From positions 186,001-250,000 of the forward strand of contig CACYGI010000004.1 of the NCBI GenBank assembly GCA_902773925.1: a stretch of 64,000 nt of DNA, read 5' to 3'. Origin of the DNA: an uncultured Bacteroidia bacterium (GTDB lineage Bacteria > Bacteroidota > Bacteroidia > Bacteroidales > UBA932). The notes beneath the pieces were generated by a model that saw only the letters and a program-made list of their open reading frames with translations, ran no database searches and was not told the DNA's origin. Below are positions 1 through 9,156 of this stretch, in pieces. Position numbers and translations under genes: made by a program. Position 1 is the stretch's first letter. Every line of letters starts with the position of its first letter.

Positions 1-1996
1 CCGTCAGAAAAGCATCGAGGGCGGTATCATAATCCGAAGCGAGGAACGCCTCGGTGCCGCGCGCCCACTCGTCCAAAGGGACAGTGCCGGCGGCAGCGCA
101 GGGCAGCGCGAGGCCCATCATCAGCAGGATGGCAAGAGCCGCGCCGCGTGAAGATTTGGATTTCATCGAAGTACGTATCTGAGCATCAATATCTGAAATG
201 GCACTGACTGCATCCTCGTAGAGACGCTCCATCTCCGAGACCTCTGCATCGGGCGCATAACGCGCAAATTCGCAGGTATCCAGGATGCGCAGTGCGGCCG
301 CTGAGACCTCGGCTGTCACGCCACGGCTATCCAGAGCCTCCGCTATGCGCTCCCGGGAAAGCTCGGCGGAAGGTATCGTCAGCTTGTCCGAAAGATATCC
401 GAGCAATGCCTTGTGCAACTCTTCGTAATAAGCGCCGCGAAGCTCCTGACGCAGATAATCGCGGGCGTGCGAGAGGCGTGCGCGGGCCATCTTGACTGCG
501 CGGCGGTTGCGCGTACCTACCACATCCCGGCGGCGTGCAAGGACGCGGCGGATGATGAGCGAAGCTACGCCAAATATCAGGGCGATAAGCGCCAGAAGGG
601 CGAAGAACAGCGGCGAGAAGGCAAAGAAACTGTCCTTCTGCCTCAAACCCCCGTCTCCGGTATGGATGAAACGGATATCCTCACCCAGATTGCGGACGCC
701 CTGACGGGCGATGCCCGGGACTGCGACACCCGAGCCGTCGATATCATTGCCGCGCTCTACTGTCAGGCTGATGGGCTCGGTGTTCACCGTGACATATCGG
801 CCCTGCTTGAGGTTGTAATATGTATAGGACACCGGCTCGATGGTAAAGTCGCCGTGGCTTCGCGGAATGAATGGATACTCGAACGTGCGCGTGCCGGAGG
901 TGCCGTCAGCCGACAGTTTGTCGGTGACCTTCACGTCATATACCTCGAAATCCGGAGGGAAATTGACTTTCGGCGCTTCGATGAGCGAGATATTGCCGCT
1001 GCCGATAACTGTCACAACGAGTGAAGCCGCCTCGTGCGAACGCAGGTCCTCGCGGCTCAGGGCCGAGCTTATGCGGTACTCTCCCACTCCGCCGCCGAAA
1101 CTCTGAGGCGCACCGGCGGGCAGGGCCTTGACGTGCATCTTGATGGCGGGAGTAGAGATCCGCTTGCGGATGGTCTGGTACGAATCGAAAAATCCGTCGA
1201 AGAGCGAGCGGGGCGAACTGTTGGAGATGACGCGGATCTGGCAGACCATACTTGCCGGATCGATCGTGATGTCCCCCGTCTGCTGCGGGATCAGCATATA
1301 GCGGCGGATTACGGCCGTGTTGTAGATCTTGCCACCGACATTCTCGCGGTTGAACTCCAGACTCTGTGGGGTATAGGTCTCCTTGCTCCAGAATCCGTTG
1401 AATGACGGGAAATTGACATCCTCGAATCCGGATATGTCAGCGCGAGTATAAAGCTTGAGCGTGGCGGCCACCGGCTCGCCTTTGACAAGGTCGCGCTTGC
1501 CGACGCTCAGCTGGATGAAAACGTCCTGGTCGGAGGGAGTGCCGCTCTGGCCGGAGCTTGCGGTATCACGGCTCTCGCCCTGCGTCGCAGAGCCAGATGT
1601 AGCCGGCTGCTGCGCAGCTTCGCCCTTTACTACCTCGATGGTAAATCCGCCCGATGAATATTCGTTCTTATCGATGGTGCAGGTTGCGGCGGGAAGCGTG
1701 AAGGTACCGTCCTTGACGGCCTGCAGGATGTAGCTCTGAGTCACCTGATAGGTGGACGTGCGCTTGCCGTTGACTATGCTCGTGCTGGACATCGAACCCT
1801 GCTGCGGGCCCCAGACTATGGTGAAATCGTCCGTGCCCGGCCAGTTGAAGTCACTCATCTTGCCGTCTGCCGTAAATACCACGCGGAACGTCTCGTCCGT
1901 CGAGACCACGCGGGGGGCTTCGACCGTGAACGAATGCTGTGCCATCGCCTGCAGGCAGGCCAGCATCAATGCTGCCATCAATGATATGCGTCTCAT
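1..1996 (-). CDS. batD-batE: BatD protein fused in frame to BatE TPR protein (3' end outside window)
   Basis: The start at 1996 gives a signal peptide (MRRISLMAALMLAC) followed by the beta-rich periplasmic region of BatD. One membrane helix lies at about residues 453-478, followed by a basic cytoplasmic tail. BatD would normally end near residue 610, but no stop codon is present: the frame passes through RTS into MKSKSSRG at 166, a hydrophobic stretch ending in a signal-peptidase-like CAAAG, and the start of a TPR protein (about residue 640 on). That second part looks like BatE, normally a separate gene. The protein is open at base 1. It is the last visible member of the Bat operon, 4 bases after batC, and should be an inner-membrane protein with periplasmic domains. 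Bat proteins were named for Bacteroides aerotolerance; their molecular role is unclear. Family assignment is solid; the fusion is read directly but could reflect a sequence error. Confidence 0.85.
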   Translation of the reverse strand, partial: MRRISLMAALMLACLQAMAQHSFTVEAPRVVSTDETFRVVFTADGKMSDFNWPGTDDFTIVWGPQQGSMSSTSIVNGKRTSTYQVTQSYILQAVKDGTFTLPAATCTIDKNEYSSGGFTIEVVKGEAAQQPATSGSATQGESRDTASSGQSGTPSDQDVFIQLSVGKRDLVKGEPVAATLKLYTRADISGFEDVNFPSFNGFWSKETYTPQSLEFNRENVGGKIYNTAVIRRYMLIPQQTGDITIDPASMVCQIRVISNSSPRSLFDGFFDSYQTIRKRISTPAIKMHVKALPAGAPQSFGGGVGEYRISSALSREDLRSHEAASLVVTVIGSGNISLIEAPKVNFPPDFEVYDVKVTDKLSADGTSGTRTFEYPFIPRSHGDFTIEPVSYTYYNLKQGRYVTVNTEPISLTVERGNDIDGSGVAVPGIARQGVRNLGEDIRFIHTGDGGLRQKDSFFAFSPLFFALLALIALIFGVASLIIRRVLARRRDVVGTRNRRAVKMARARLSHARDYLRQELRGAYYEELHKALLGYLSDKLTIPSAELSRERIAEALDSRGVTAEVSAAALRILDTCEFARYAPDAEVSEMERLYEDAVSAISDIDAQIRTSMKSKSSRGAALAILLMMGLALPCAAAGTVPLDEWARGTEAFLASDYDTALDAFLT

Positions 1997-2000
1997 AATT

Positions 2001-2786
2001 CTACCAATTCTTGTCCTTCTGACGGGATTTCAGAAGCAGGGCCTTTTCTGCCTTGACCTTCTCCTGTGTCTCATTTTCCTTGTCCTGGATAGCCTGCAGT
2101 ATCTGCTGCGCATCCTGCTGGCTTATCTTCGGCGGCGGAGCCTGACCCTCACGGGGATCGTTGCGTGAATCGTTGTTCTGATCGTTCTGCTTGTTCTGCT
2201 GATCCTGCTGGTTCTGGTCCTGCTTGCCGTCGTTCTTATCCTGATCCTTGTTCTGATCCTGATTATCCTTATTCTGGTCCTGATCCTGGTCTTTGTTATC
2301 CTGGTTCTGATCCTGATTGTCCTGATTCTGATCCTGGTTCTGGTCCTGATCCTGCTGCTCCTGCAACTTCTTCAAAGCATAAGCCAGATTGGTCTTGGTC
2401 TCCATATCGTCCGGACGGCGGCGCAGGGAGTTCTTGTACGCCTCGACGGCTCCCTGGTAATTTTCCTGCCTGAGCAGGGCGTTGCCCAGATTGTGGTAGG
2501 CATCGGCGCCATAGCGAGTGCCGGCAAGCGAATCCACTGCAGCCTCGAGGCTCTTCTGCGCCTGAGCCGGATCATCCATCCGGTAATAGGTATTGCCCAG
2601 GTTGTAGCTCGCTGCTGATGAGAGCGAATCCGCAAGCAACGCCTTCTTATAGTCTATCTCCGCCTGCGAATAATGCTCCTTCTTGAACTGGCGGTTGCCG
2701 TGACGGACGCAGCGGCGCTCGCTCTGCGCGAAGACCGCCGGAGAGACTATGGCAAGAGCCAAAATTATGATAAACCAACGTCTCAT
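2001..2786 (-). CDS. batC: BatC, periplasmic TPR protein
   Basis: A protein of 261 residues with a signal peptide (residues 1-20, ending VFAQS). TPR-type helical repeats follow at about residues 28-135 (YNLGNTYYRMDD, YHNLGNALLRQENY). Then comes a long low-complexity tract of D, Q, N and K at about residues 145-215, and a short charged tail. The start overlaps the batB stop by 4 bases (ATGA), showing translational coupling. TPR proteins of Bat operons are thought to scaffold the VWA proteins at the membrane. The tract is encoded by repeated CAG/GAT/AAC-type codons and is a likely site of length variation between strains. Confidence 0.9.
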   Translation of the reverse strand: MRRWFIIILALAIVSPAVFAQSERRCVRHGNRQFKKEHYSQAEIDYKKALLADSLSSAASYNLGNTYYRMDDPAQAQKSLEAAVDSLAGTRYGADAYHNLGNALLRQENYQGAVEAYKNSLRRRPDDMETKTNLAYALKKLQEQQDQDQNQDQNQDNQDQNQDNKDQDQDQNKDNQDQNKDQDKNDGKQDQNQQDQQNKQNDQNNDSRNDPREGQAPPPKISQQDAQQILQAIQDKENETQEKVKAEKALLLKSRQKDKNW

Positions 2787-3802
2787 TGCATTTCCTCCTT
2801 TGCAAACAGGCGGCGGCGCCCCTTGCGCGCGGGAATCAGAAATTCGAGCAGCAGCAGGAACAGGGCGATGCCGAAGAAATACATATACTGCTCGTCGAAA
2901 TCCTCGAAGACAATGGATTCGAACTCCTCCTTGTCAAGCTTGCGGATCTCGTCGAGAATGGGATTCAGGCCGAATTCGGCATTGCCGGCGCGGACATAGA
3001 GACCGTTCGCGGCGGCTGCGATTTGGCGCAGGATGCCCTCGTCGAGCTTCGTCACGACTATATTGCCCTCCTTGTCCTTGAGCAGGCCGCCTTCCGGCGC
3101 GGGAATGGGTTTGCCGGCGGGCGAACCTACACCTATGGTATAGATGCGTATGCCGGATTCACCGATGGCCTGAGCGACATCGACAGCGGCGCCTTCGTGG
3201 TCCTCTCCGTCAGATATCAGGATGATGGCGCGGCTGCGTTCGCTCTGCGTGCTGAAACCGCGGGCGCAGGTGGACAGCGCATCAGCGAGCGCAGTGCCCT
3301 GCACCGGCACGCTGCCGGTATTGATGGTCTTGAGAAATATCTTGGCCGAAACATAATCGGTCGTAATGGGGAGCTGGACGAATGCCTGCCCGGCAAATAC
3401 GACCAGTCCCACGCGGTCGCCCGCAAGGCGGTCAACGATGCGCGAGATGGCAAGCTTCGAGCGCTCCAGGCGGTTGGGCGAGTAATCCTCGGCCAGCATC
3501 GAATTGGAGACGTCCAGGGCGATCATCACCTCGACGCCCTTGCTCTGATGCTCCTTCAGGCGCGCTCCGAGCTGGGGACGGGCCAGACCGATGCAGAACA
3601 TCAGCCAGGCCAGGGCCAGCAGAGTGATCTTGAGCCAGCCTCGGCCGGTGGAAGCCTCCGGCATCAGACCCTCGACGAGATCGGCGTCCCCGAAGGCCTC
3701 AATCTTGTGGCGACGGGCACGAAGATACAGCGCGTAGGCCGCAAAGAGCAGCGGCGCGAGCAGCATCAGCAGGAAATACTGGGATTGTGCAAAATATATC
3801 AT
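2783..3802 (-). CDS. batB: BatB, membrane-anchored VWA-domain protein
   Basis: A protein of 339 residues. Two N-terminal membrane helices (about residues 8-26 and 58-78) precede a von Willebrand factor A domain with an intact MIDAS site: DVSNS at about 94-98, the threonine of VQGTAL and the aspartate of SDGED. A third helix (FFGIALFLLLLEFLIP) near the C terminus is followed by basic residues. The metal-binding domain is expected on the periplasmic side. The gene overlaps batC by 4 bases and batA by 1 base, so the VWA pair and the TPR protein are co-translated. The family is recognised clearly; its ligand is unknown. Confidence 0.93.
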   Translation of the reverse strand: MIYFAQSQYFLLMLLAPLLFAAYALYLRARRHKIEAFGDADLVEGLMPEASTGRGWLKITLLALAWLMFCIGLARPQLGARLKEHQSKGVEVMIALDVSNSMLAEDYSPNRLERSKLAISRIVDRLAGDRVGLVVFAGQAFVQLPITTDYVSAKIFLKTINTGSVPVQGTALADALSTCARGFSTQSERSRAIILISDGEDHEGAAVDVAQAIGESGIRIYTIGVGSPAGKPIPAPEGGLLKDKEGNIVVTKLDEGILRQIAAAANGLYVRAGNAEFGLNPILDEIRKLDKEEFESIVFEDFDEQYMYFFGIALFLLLLEFLIPARKGRRRLFAKEEMQ

Positions 3803-4791
3803 TACGGCAACCTCCTCAGTACGAACAATCTAAGTATTATCTCGAGCAGCAGGGCGAAGAGAGCGACCAGAGCGAAAGTCATAAACTTTTCGCTATAGAC
3901 CGGGAAACTCTCCACCGTCGTGCGGCTCTTTTCCATCTTGTTGATCTCGCCGTAGATCTCCATCAGCTTGGCATTGTCCGTTGCACGGAAATACTTGCCT
4001 CCGGTCTGGGCGGCGATGCCCTGCAGCAGCGGCTCGTCGATCTCGACCTCCATCTGCTGGAGCTGGATGCCCCAGGGGGTTTGCACGGGATATGGAGCCG
4101 TACCCATCGCGCCCACGCCTATGGTATAGACGCGCACTCCGAAGGTCGAAGCAATCTCCGAGGCCATCGCGGGAGTGATCTCGCCGCGGTTGTTCACGCC
4201 ATCGGTAAGCAGTATGACGACCTTGCTCTTGGCATCCGAATCCTTGAGACGCGCCACGGCCGTAGCAAGTCCGTTGCCGATGGCGGTGCCGTCCTCGATC
4301 AGGCCCGTCTCAATCTCTTTCATAAGGTTGATCAGGGTGACGCGGTCGGTCGTAAGCGGCGACTGTGTGAAGCTCTCGCCTGCGAATACCACTATGCCCA
4401 TCCGGTCAGAAGGCCGGCTGGAGATAAATTCGATGGCGATGTCCTTGGCCGCGCCGATGCGGTCCGGACGGAAGTCACGCGCCAGCATCGAGGTCGAGAC
4501 GTCTATGGCAAATACTATGTCGATGCCTTCGGTATCGACCTTTTCCATCTCCGATGAGGAGCGGGGACGCGCGATAGCCAGTATCAGCGCCGCCACCGTG
4601 ATGCAGCGAAGCGCAAACGGAACGTGGCGCAGGACCGTCCTGACCGTTGTCCCGCCTCCCTTCCACGGGCTGGCGGCAGAGACCGTCAGATACGGCTCGC
4701 GGCGGCGGAAAAGCCTCCACACGTACCAGAAGATCATCGGGAGGATGATCAGCAGCAGCCAGAGGAGTTTGGGATATTCGAAAAACATCAC
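3802..4791 (-). CDS. batA: BatA, membrane-anchored VWA-domain protein
   Basis: A paralogue of BatB with 329 residues. An N-terminal membrane helix (LLWLLLIILPMIFWYVW), a second helix near residues 55-72, a VWA domain and a C-terminal helix (FALVALFALLLEIIL) are visible. The MIDAS residues are DVSTS, the threonine of EDGTAIGNGL and the aspartate of LTDGVNNRG. It overlaps the upstream gene by 4 bases and batB by 1 base. In this family a Bat VWA pair works with a MoxR AAA+ ATPase and a DUF58 protein, both encoded upstream here. The client is unknown. Confidence 0.93.
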   Translation of the reverse strand: MMFFEYPKLLWLLLIILPMIFWYVWRLFRRREPYLTVSAASPWKGGGTTVRTVLRHVPFALRCITVAALILAIARPRSSSEMEKVDTEGIDIVFAIDVSTSMLARDFRPDRIGAAKDIAIEFISSRPSDRMGIVVFAGESFTQSPLTTDRVTLINLMKEIETGLIEDGTAIGNGLATAVARLKDSDAKSKVVILLTDGVNNRGEITPAMASEIASTFGVRVYTIGVGAMGTAPYPVQTPWGIQLQQMEVEIDEPLLQGIAAQTGGKYFRATDNAKLMEIYGEINKMEKSRTTVESFPVYSEKFMTFALVALFALLLEIILRLFVLRRLP

Positions 4792-5744
4792 TCTTCCTCC
4801 TTCGATTTGGCGGCAGCCTCAGCCTCGAGACGCTGCATATAAGTGGTATTGACAAACTTCACGGCCGTCGGAATAGCTTCCTCGTTCTCTGCCTGCGAAG
4901 CGCTGTGCTTTGCAAACTTGACATAATCCGCAGTGCTGAACAGCTCCTTGATGCTGCCCAGCAGGCGCTCGTCTATCTGCTTATCCTTCAGCTCGTCGAA
5001 AATCTCCCCGGTGGTCTCCTCCATAGCCGGGAAGCCGTAGAAGGAAGCCATATACTGGCGCAGGGTATCGGTCAATGACGTATAGAACTGCTTCTGGCGG
5101 TCATTCTCCCAGAGCTTCTGGGAGCGTAGACGGTCCAGGTTGCGTAGCGCCACGACGTGCGGGGGATCGACCACCTTCTCGCGGCCGAAGAAGTCTCGGT
5201 TGCGGCGGCGGTTGCGTATCAGGCGCACAATGCAATAGACCAGCGCGGCAAGCGCCAGGGCTCCGAGGCCCCAGGGCAATACTTCGCGGAATGTCAGCGG
5301 ATATGGAATCTGCTCCTTGATGTCGAACGGCTCAAAAGACTCCACGTCCACCTCGGGCATAGCGACTTCGAGCACGGGACCTACCCAGCAGAGCGTATCC
5401 AGGGTACCGTCAGCGTGCGCCAGAACGGCATACATCGGCGGCAGCTCGACCCGGCCCTCTTCGAAACTGGTGATCGTCATTCCGGCCTCGAGCGAAAGGA
5501 CACTCCTGCGCCGGCTTAGTGTATCGACGGCGAAGGCGCGGACGGTCTCGATACCGGGAGCGACGGGCTCCTGGGGAACGCTGAAGGCGCAGGTCTCGCC
5601 CTCATTCAGCGAGAGACTTACGCTCCAGCGGACCTGATCGCCGATAAGGATGGAGTCGCGGCTCAAAAGAGCTACGGGGGACTCCTGAGCCCCGAGGGGC
5701 AGGACGGCCAGAGCGGCTGCCAGTACTATCATCAATCTTCTCAT
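4788..5744 (-). CDS. exported single-span membrane protein of the Bat operon (BatD-like/DUF4381-like)
   Basis: A protein of 318 residues with a signal peptide (MRRLMIVLAAALAVLPLGAQ), an extracytoplasmic beta-rich region of about 130 residues, and one membrane helix (LPWGLGALALAALVYCIVRLI). A basic stop-transfer segment (RNRRRNRDFF) and a helical cytoplasmic domain of about 120 residues follow. The architecture is a shortened version of BatD. It overlaps batA by 4 bases and lies 2 bases after the DUF58 gene. Genes of this kind sit between DUF58 and batA in many Bacteroidota. No catalytic motif is visible and I can assign no separate function. Confidence 0.75.
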   Translation of the reverse strand: MRRLMIVLAAALAVLPLGAQESPVALLSRDSILIGDQVRWSVSLSLNEGETCAFSVPQEPVAPGIETVRAFAVDTLSRRRSVLSLEAGMTITSFEEGRVELPPMYAVLAHADGTLDTLCWVGPVLEVAMPEVDVESFEPFDIKEQIPYPLTFREVLPWGLGALALAALVYCIVRLIRNRRRNRDFFGREKVVDPPHVVALRNLDRLRSQKLWENDRQKQFYTSLTDTLRQYMASFYGFPAMEETTGEIFDELKDKQIDERLLGSIKELFSTADYVKFAKHSASQAENEEAIPTAVKFVNTTYMQRLEAEAAAKSKEEE

Positions 5745-5746
5745 AC

Positions 5747-6631
5747 TCAGGCCCTGTTCTTGAAAAATGAAATCAATTCCCTGACATAATCCTGGTCAGT
5801 TGCTATGCTGACCGAATCCACGCGGTAGCGGTGCAGCATCTGGCGGGTAAGATCAGCGGCGTGCGAATTCCAGCGCTCATATCGGCTGCGCATCCGGCGG
5901 CTGGAGGTATCCACCCATATCTGCTCCCCCGTCTCGGCGTCACGGACGCAGACCAGGCCCACATCGGGCAGGACCCGCTCGCGGCGGTCATAGATATTGA
6001 TCACCGACAGGTCGTGACGGCCCACGGCTATCTTGAGTGCATTTTCGTAGCGCGGAGCACCTTCGGTATCGAGGTCCATCAGATCCGAGATCAGGAATGC
6101 CGTGCAGCGTTTCTTGATGGCGTTGGTCAGGTAGCGGAGTGCCTCTCCGATGTCCGTGCCCGGATTCTGCGGCTCGAATTCGATAAGCTCGCGGATGATG
6201 TGCAGCAGGTGGCTGCGCCCCTTCTTGGGCGGGATGAATTTCTCGACTTTCGTGCTGAAAAAGAGCGCGCCGACCTTGTCGTTGTTGATGGATGCGGAAA
6301 ATGAAAGCACGGCGGCAACCTCGGCCATCAGGTCGCGCTTGAGGCGCTGCGAGGTGCCGAATGCCCGCGAGGAGCTGACGTCGATGAGCAGCACCACGGT
6401 CAGCTCGCGTTCCTCCTCGAACACCTTGACGTAAGGCGCGCGGAGGCGGGCGGTGACATTCCAGTCCATATTGCGGATGTCATCGCCGTACTGATATTCG
6501 CGCACTTCGCTGAATGCCATACCCCGCCCCTTGAAAGCGGAGTGGTATTCGCCGGCGAATATCTGGTGCGACAGGGACCGTGTCTTGATCTCTATCTTCC
6601 GGACCTTCTTTAACAGGTCATTTTCCATCAT
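5747..6631 (-). CDS. DUF58 domain protein of the MoxR-Bat operon
   Basis: A protein of 294 residues with no membrane helix or signal peptide. The DUF58 signature (FSEVREYQYGDDIRNMDWNV) is near residues 40-60, followed by a degenerate VWA-like fold with a DVSSS MIDAS-type motif near residue 100. The start codon overlaps the moxR stop by one base (TAATG), so translation is coupled. DUF58 proteins are the usual soluble partners of MoxR ATPases and Bat VWA proteins. The partner relation here is inferred from gene order. Confidence 0.92.
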   Translation of the reverse strand: MMENDLLKKVRKIEIKTRSLSHQIFAGEYHSAFKGRGMAFSEVREYQYGDDIRNMDWNVTARLRAPYVKVFEEERELTVVLLIDVSSSRAFGTSQRLKRDLMAEVAAVLSFSASINNDKVGALFFSTKVEKFIPPKKGRSHLLHIIRELIEFEPQNPGTDIGEALRYLTNAIKKRCTAFLISDLMDLDTEGAPRYENALKIAVGRHDLSVINIYDRRERVLPDVGLVCVRDAETGEQIWVDTSSRRMRSRYERWNSHAADLTRQMLHRYRVDSVSIATDQDYVRELISFFKNRA

Positions 6632-7623
6632 TAAGGAACTTCGACTGCGTTAAGTATATCTGAGATAATCTCCTCGGTGGTGACGTTCTCGGCTTCGGCT
6701 TCGTAAGTCAGGCCGATGCGGTGGCGCAGCACCTCGTAGCAGACGGCGCGCACATCCTCGGGGATGACGTAGCCGCGGCGCTTGATAAACGCGTATGCCT
6801 TGGCCGCCATCGAGAGCGAAATGCTGGCACGCGGCGAGCCGCCGAATGAGATCATGCCGCGCAGCTTTTCGAGCCCGTAATCTTCGGGAGTGCGCGTAGC
6901 AAATACTATGTCAACTATGTAGCGCTCGATCTTCTCGTCCATATAGACCTCCCGCACGACCTGACGGGCGCGGATGATGTCCTCGGGCTTGAGCACGGTC
7001 GAGGGACGCGGGAATTCGCCCTGATTGTTCATACGGATGATGAGCTTCTCCTCCTCCTTGCGGGGATAGGAGACCACGACCTTGAGCATGAAACGGTCCA
7101 CCTGCGCCTCGGGCAGCGGATAGGTACCTTCCTGCTCGATAGGGTTCTGCGTAGCCATCACCAGGAACGGTTCGGGCAGCGCGAAGGTCTGGTCGCCGAT
7201 GGTCACCTGACGCTCCTGCATGGCCTCGAGCAGCGCGCTCTGTACCTTGGCCGGGCTTCGGTTGATCTCGTCGGCCAGCACGAAGTTGGCGAAGATGGGG
7301 CCCTTTTTGATCTGGAACTGCTCCGTCTTCTGGCTGAATATCATCGTACCGATAAGGTCGGCCGGCAGCAGGTCCGGAGTAAACTGGATACGGCTGAAAC
7401 GGGCATCGACTATGCTGGCAAGGGTGTTGATGGCGAGGGTCTTGGCCAGGCCGGGGACTCCCTCCAGGAGGATGTGCCCGTTGGCCAGCAGACCGATGAG
7501 AAGGTCCTCGACAAGCTGCTTCTGTCCTACGATGACCTTGTTCATCTCCATCGTGACCATATCGACGAATGCACTCTCGCGTTCGATGCGCTCGTTCAAT
7601 TCTTTGATGTTGATACTATCCAT
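6631..7623 (-). CDS. moxR: MoxR-family AAA+ ATPase
   Basis: A protein of 330 residues starting MDSINIKELNERIER. It has the Walker A-like GVPGLAKT (about residues 52-59), Walker B with sensor region VLADEINRSPAKVQ, and the AAA lid with FGGSPRAS. MoxR ATPases act as chaperone-like remodelers for VWA-domain proteins, and four or five possible partners follow in the same operon. The start at 7623 was chosen because the open frame continues upstream only as a shadow of truA on the other strand, and a TATCTTTG promoter element lies at 7676-7669. It is the first gene of the operon. Confidence 0.95.
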   Translation of the reverse strand: MDSINIKELNERIERESAFVDMVTMEMNKVIVGQKQLVEDLLIGLLANGHILLEGVPGLAKTLAINTLASIVDARFSRIQFTPDLLPADLIGTMIFSQKTEQFQIKKGPIFANFVLADEINRSPAKVQSALLEAMQERQVTIGDQTFALPEPFLVMATQNPIEQEGTYPLPEAQVDRFMLKVVVSYPRKEEEKLIIRMNNQGEFPRPSTVLKPEDIIRARQVVREVYMDEKIERYIVDIVFATRTPEDYGLEKLRGMISFGGSPRASISLSMAAKAYAFIKRRGYVIPEDVRAVCYEVLRHRIGLTYEAEAENVTTEEIISDILNAVEVP

Positions 7624-7642
7624 TTTGTATTGAAATGTTTTG

Positions 7643-7650
7643 TACTTTTG
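7643..7650 (+). promoter_or_regulatory. putative truA promoter -7 box
   Basis: TACTTTTG matches the Bacteroidota -7 consensus TAnnTTTG and lies 33 bases before the truA start. A TTTG at 7624-7627 is closer than the ideal 19-base spacing. The element faces the moxR promoter inside a 60-base divergent region. Confidence 0.45.
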
Positions 7651-7668
7651 TCTTTTGTAACAGTCTTG

Positions 7669-7676
7669 CAAAGATA
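7669..7676 (-). promoter_or_regulatory. putative moxR-bat operon promoter -7 box
   Basis: Read on the minus strand, 7676-7669 is TATCTTTG, an exact TAnnTTTG match, 45 bases upstream of the moxR start. The -33 region would fall inside the first codons of truA and is weak. Confidence 0.5.
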
Positions 7677-7683
7677 GCAAATT

Positions 7684-8436
7684 ATGCGGTTTTTCATCCG
7701 TCTTTCTTATCTCGGACAGGGGCTCAGCGGCTGGCAGTCGCAGCAGAATGCCCCGAGCGTCCAGCAGTCCCTCGAGGAGGCTCTCTCGATCGCCCTGGGC
7801 AGACCCACGGAGGTCGTCGGAGCGGGCCGGACGGATGCCGGAGTCAATGCCCGCGACTACTTTGCGCACTTCGATGCCGAAGAGACGGATTTCAAACAGC
7901 CGGGACATTTGATTCACAAAATAAATGCCATTCTGCCCCGCGGCATCGCAGTTTACGGGTTTTACCGCGTACCGCAGGATGCGCACGCACGTTTCGACGC
8001 CGTCAGCCGCACGTACCGTTACTATCTGCATACCTTCAAGGACCCTTTTGCCACCTGCTCGTGGTACTACACCTTCCCGACCGATATCGAGGCGATGAAC
8101 CGCGCCGCCGAGATGCTGCCGGGCACGCGTGATTTCGCCTGCTTCGAGAAAAAGGGCAGCGACAACCGCACCACCTTCTGCACCGTCACCGACGCCCGCT
8201 GGGAGCAGCCCGCCCCCGGCCGGCTGGTATTTACGGTCAGCGCCAACCGCTTCCTGCGCAATATGGTGCGCGCGATGGTTGGCACACTTTTGGAGGTGGG
8301 AAGGGGCCGGATGGCGCCGGAGGATATTCCGGAGCTGCTTCTTTCGGCCGACCGCTGCCGCGCAGGCCAGTCGGTCCCGGGCGAAGCGCTGTTCCTCGAA
8401 GAGATCCGCTATCCTTATGAACTATTGCCTATTTAA
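7684..8436 (+). CDS. truA: tRNA pseudouridine synthase A
   Basis: A protein of 250 residues that isomerises uridines 38-40 in the anticodon arm of tRNAs. The catalytic aspartate is D51 in the motif GAGRTDAGVNA. The N-terminal signature FFIRLSYLGQGLSGWQSQ and the C-terminal motif FLRNMVRAMVGTLLEVGRG are both intact. Length is normal for the family. It is divergent from moxR and 12 bases before exbB, so it probably heads the transcript containing exbB-exbD-tonB. Confidence 0.97.
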   Translation: MRFFIRLSYLGQGLSGWQSQQNAPSVQQSLEEALSIALGRPTEVVGAGRTDAGVNARDYFAHFDAEETDFKQPGHLIHKINAILPRGIAVYGFYRVPQDAHARFDAVSRTYRYYLHTFKDPFATCSWYYTFPTDIEAMNRAAEMLPGTRDFACFEKKGSDNRTTFCTVTDARWEQPAPGRLVFTVSANRFLRNMVRAMVGTLLEVGRGRMAPEDIPELLLSADRCRAGQSVPGEALFLEEIRYPYELLPI

Positions 8437-8448
8437 AATACCAACAAT

Positions 8449-9153
8449 ATGATTCTCAACTTTCTACAAACCGATCCAGCAATGGCCTTCACTCCCCAGC
8501 CGGAGGAGCTCTCCTTTTCGCTGATTTCGATGGCGGCAAAGGGCGGCTGGCTGATGATCGTGCTGCTCGTGCTTTCGATCGTAGCCATTTACATTTTCGG
8601 CAAGAAATGGTGGTCCATCAACCAGGCCTCGAAGATTGACAAGAACTTCATCAAAGACGTAAACGACTACATCCTCGACGGCAAGATCCGTTCGGCCAAG
8701 GCACTCTGCCAGCGCAGCGATTCGCCTATCGCGCGGATGATCGAGAAGGGTATCGGACGTCTCGACAAGCCCCTGTCCGATATCCAGACGGCGGTCGAGA
8801 ACGTCGGCAACCTCGAAGTCGCGCGCCTCGAGAAGAACCTCCCGATCCTGGCCGCAATTGCGGGCGGGGCCCCGATGATCGGATTCCTCGGTACGGTGAT
8901 GGGTATGGTCCAGGCGTTCTTCAATATGGCCCAGGCCAACAACAACGTCGATATCTCGTTGCTGGCAGGCGGTATCTATACTGCGATGATCACCACCATC
9001 GGCGGTCTGATCGTGGGTATCCTCGCCTACTTCGGATACAACTTCCTGACGGCCCGCATTTCGGGTGTCGTCTTCAAGATGGAAAACAGTACTATCGAAT
9101 TCCTTGACACGGTTCTCGAAAAGAAGGACCAGGTCGAAGAAGAGGAGCTTTAG
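8449..9153 (+). CDS. exbB: MotA/TolQ/ExbB proton-channel family protein
   Basis: A protein of 234 residues with three membrane helices. The first is near residues 30-52 (GWLMIVLLVLSIVAIYIFG). The second and third form the conserved C-terminal channel pair (IAGGAPMIGFLGTVMGMV and YTAMITTIGGLIVGILAYFGY). ExbB pentamers with ExbD use the proton gradient to energise TonB at the inner membrane. exbD follows 3 bases after the stop, and tonB completes the unit. Confidence 0.93.
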   Translation: MILNFLQTDPAMAFTPQPEELSFSLISMAAKGGWLMIVLLVLSIVAIYIFGKKWWSINQASKIDKNFIKDVNDYILDGKIRSAKALCQRSDSPIARMIEKGIGRLDKPLSDIQTAVENVGNLEVARLEKNLPILAAIAGGAPMIGFLGTVMGMVQAFFNMAQANNNVDISLLAGGIYTAMITTIGGLIVGILAYFGYNFLTARISGVVFKMENSTIEFLDTVLEKKDQVEEEEL

Positions 9154-9156
9154 ACT

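Noticed and set aside
7624..8031. 136-residue N-terminal extension of the MoxR reading frame
   Set aside because: It lies antisense to truA, contains the promoter region, and has no resemblance to MoxR; the family start fits 7623.
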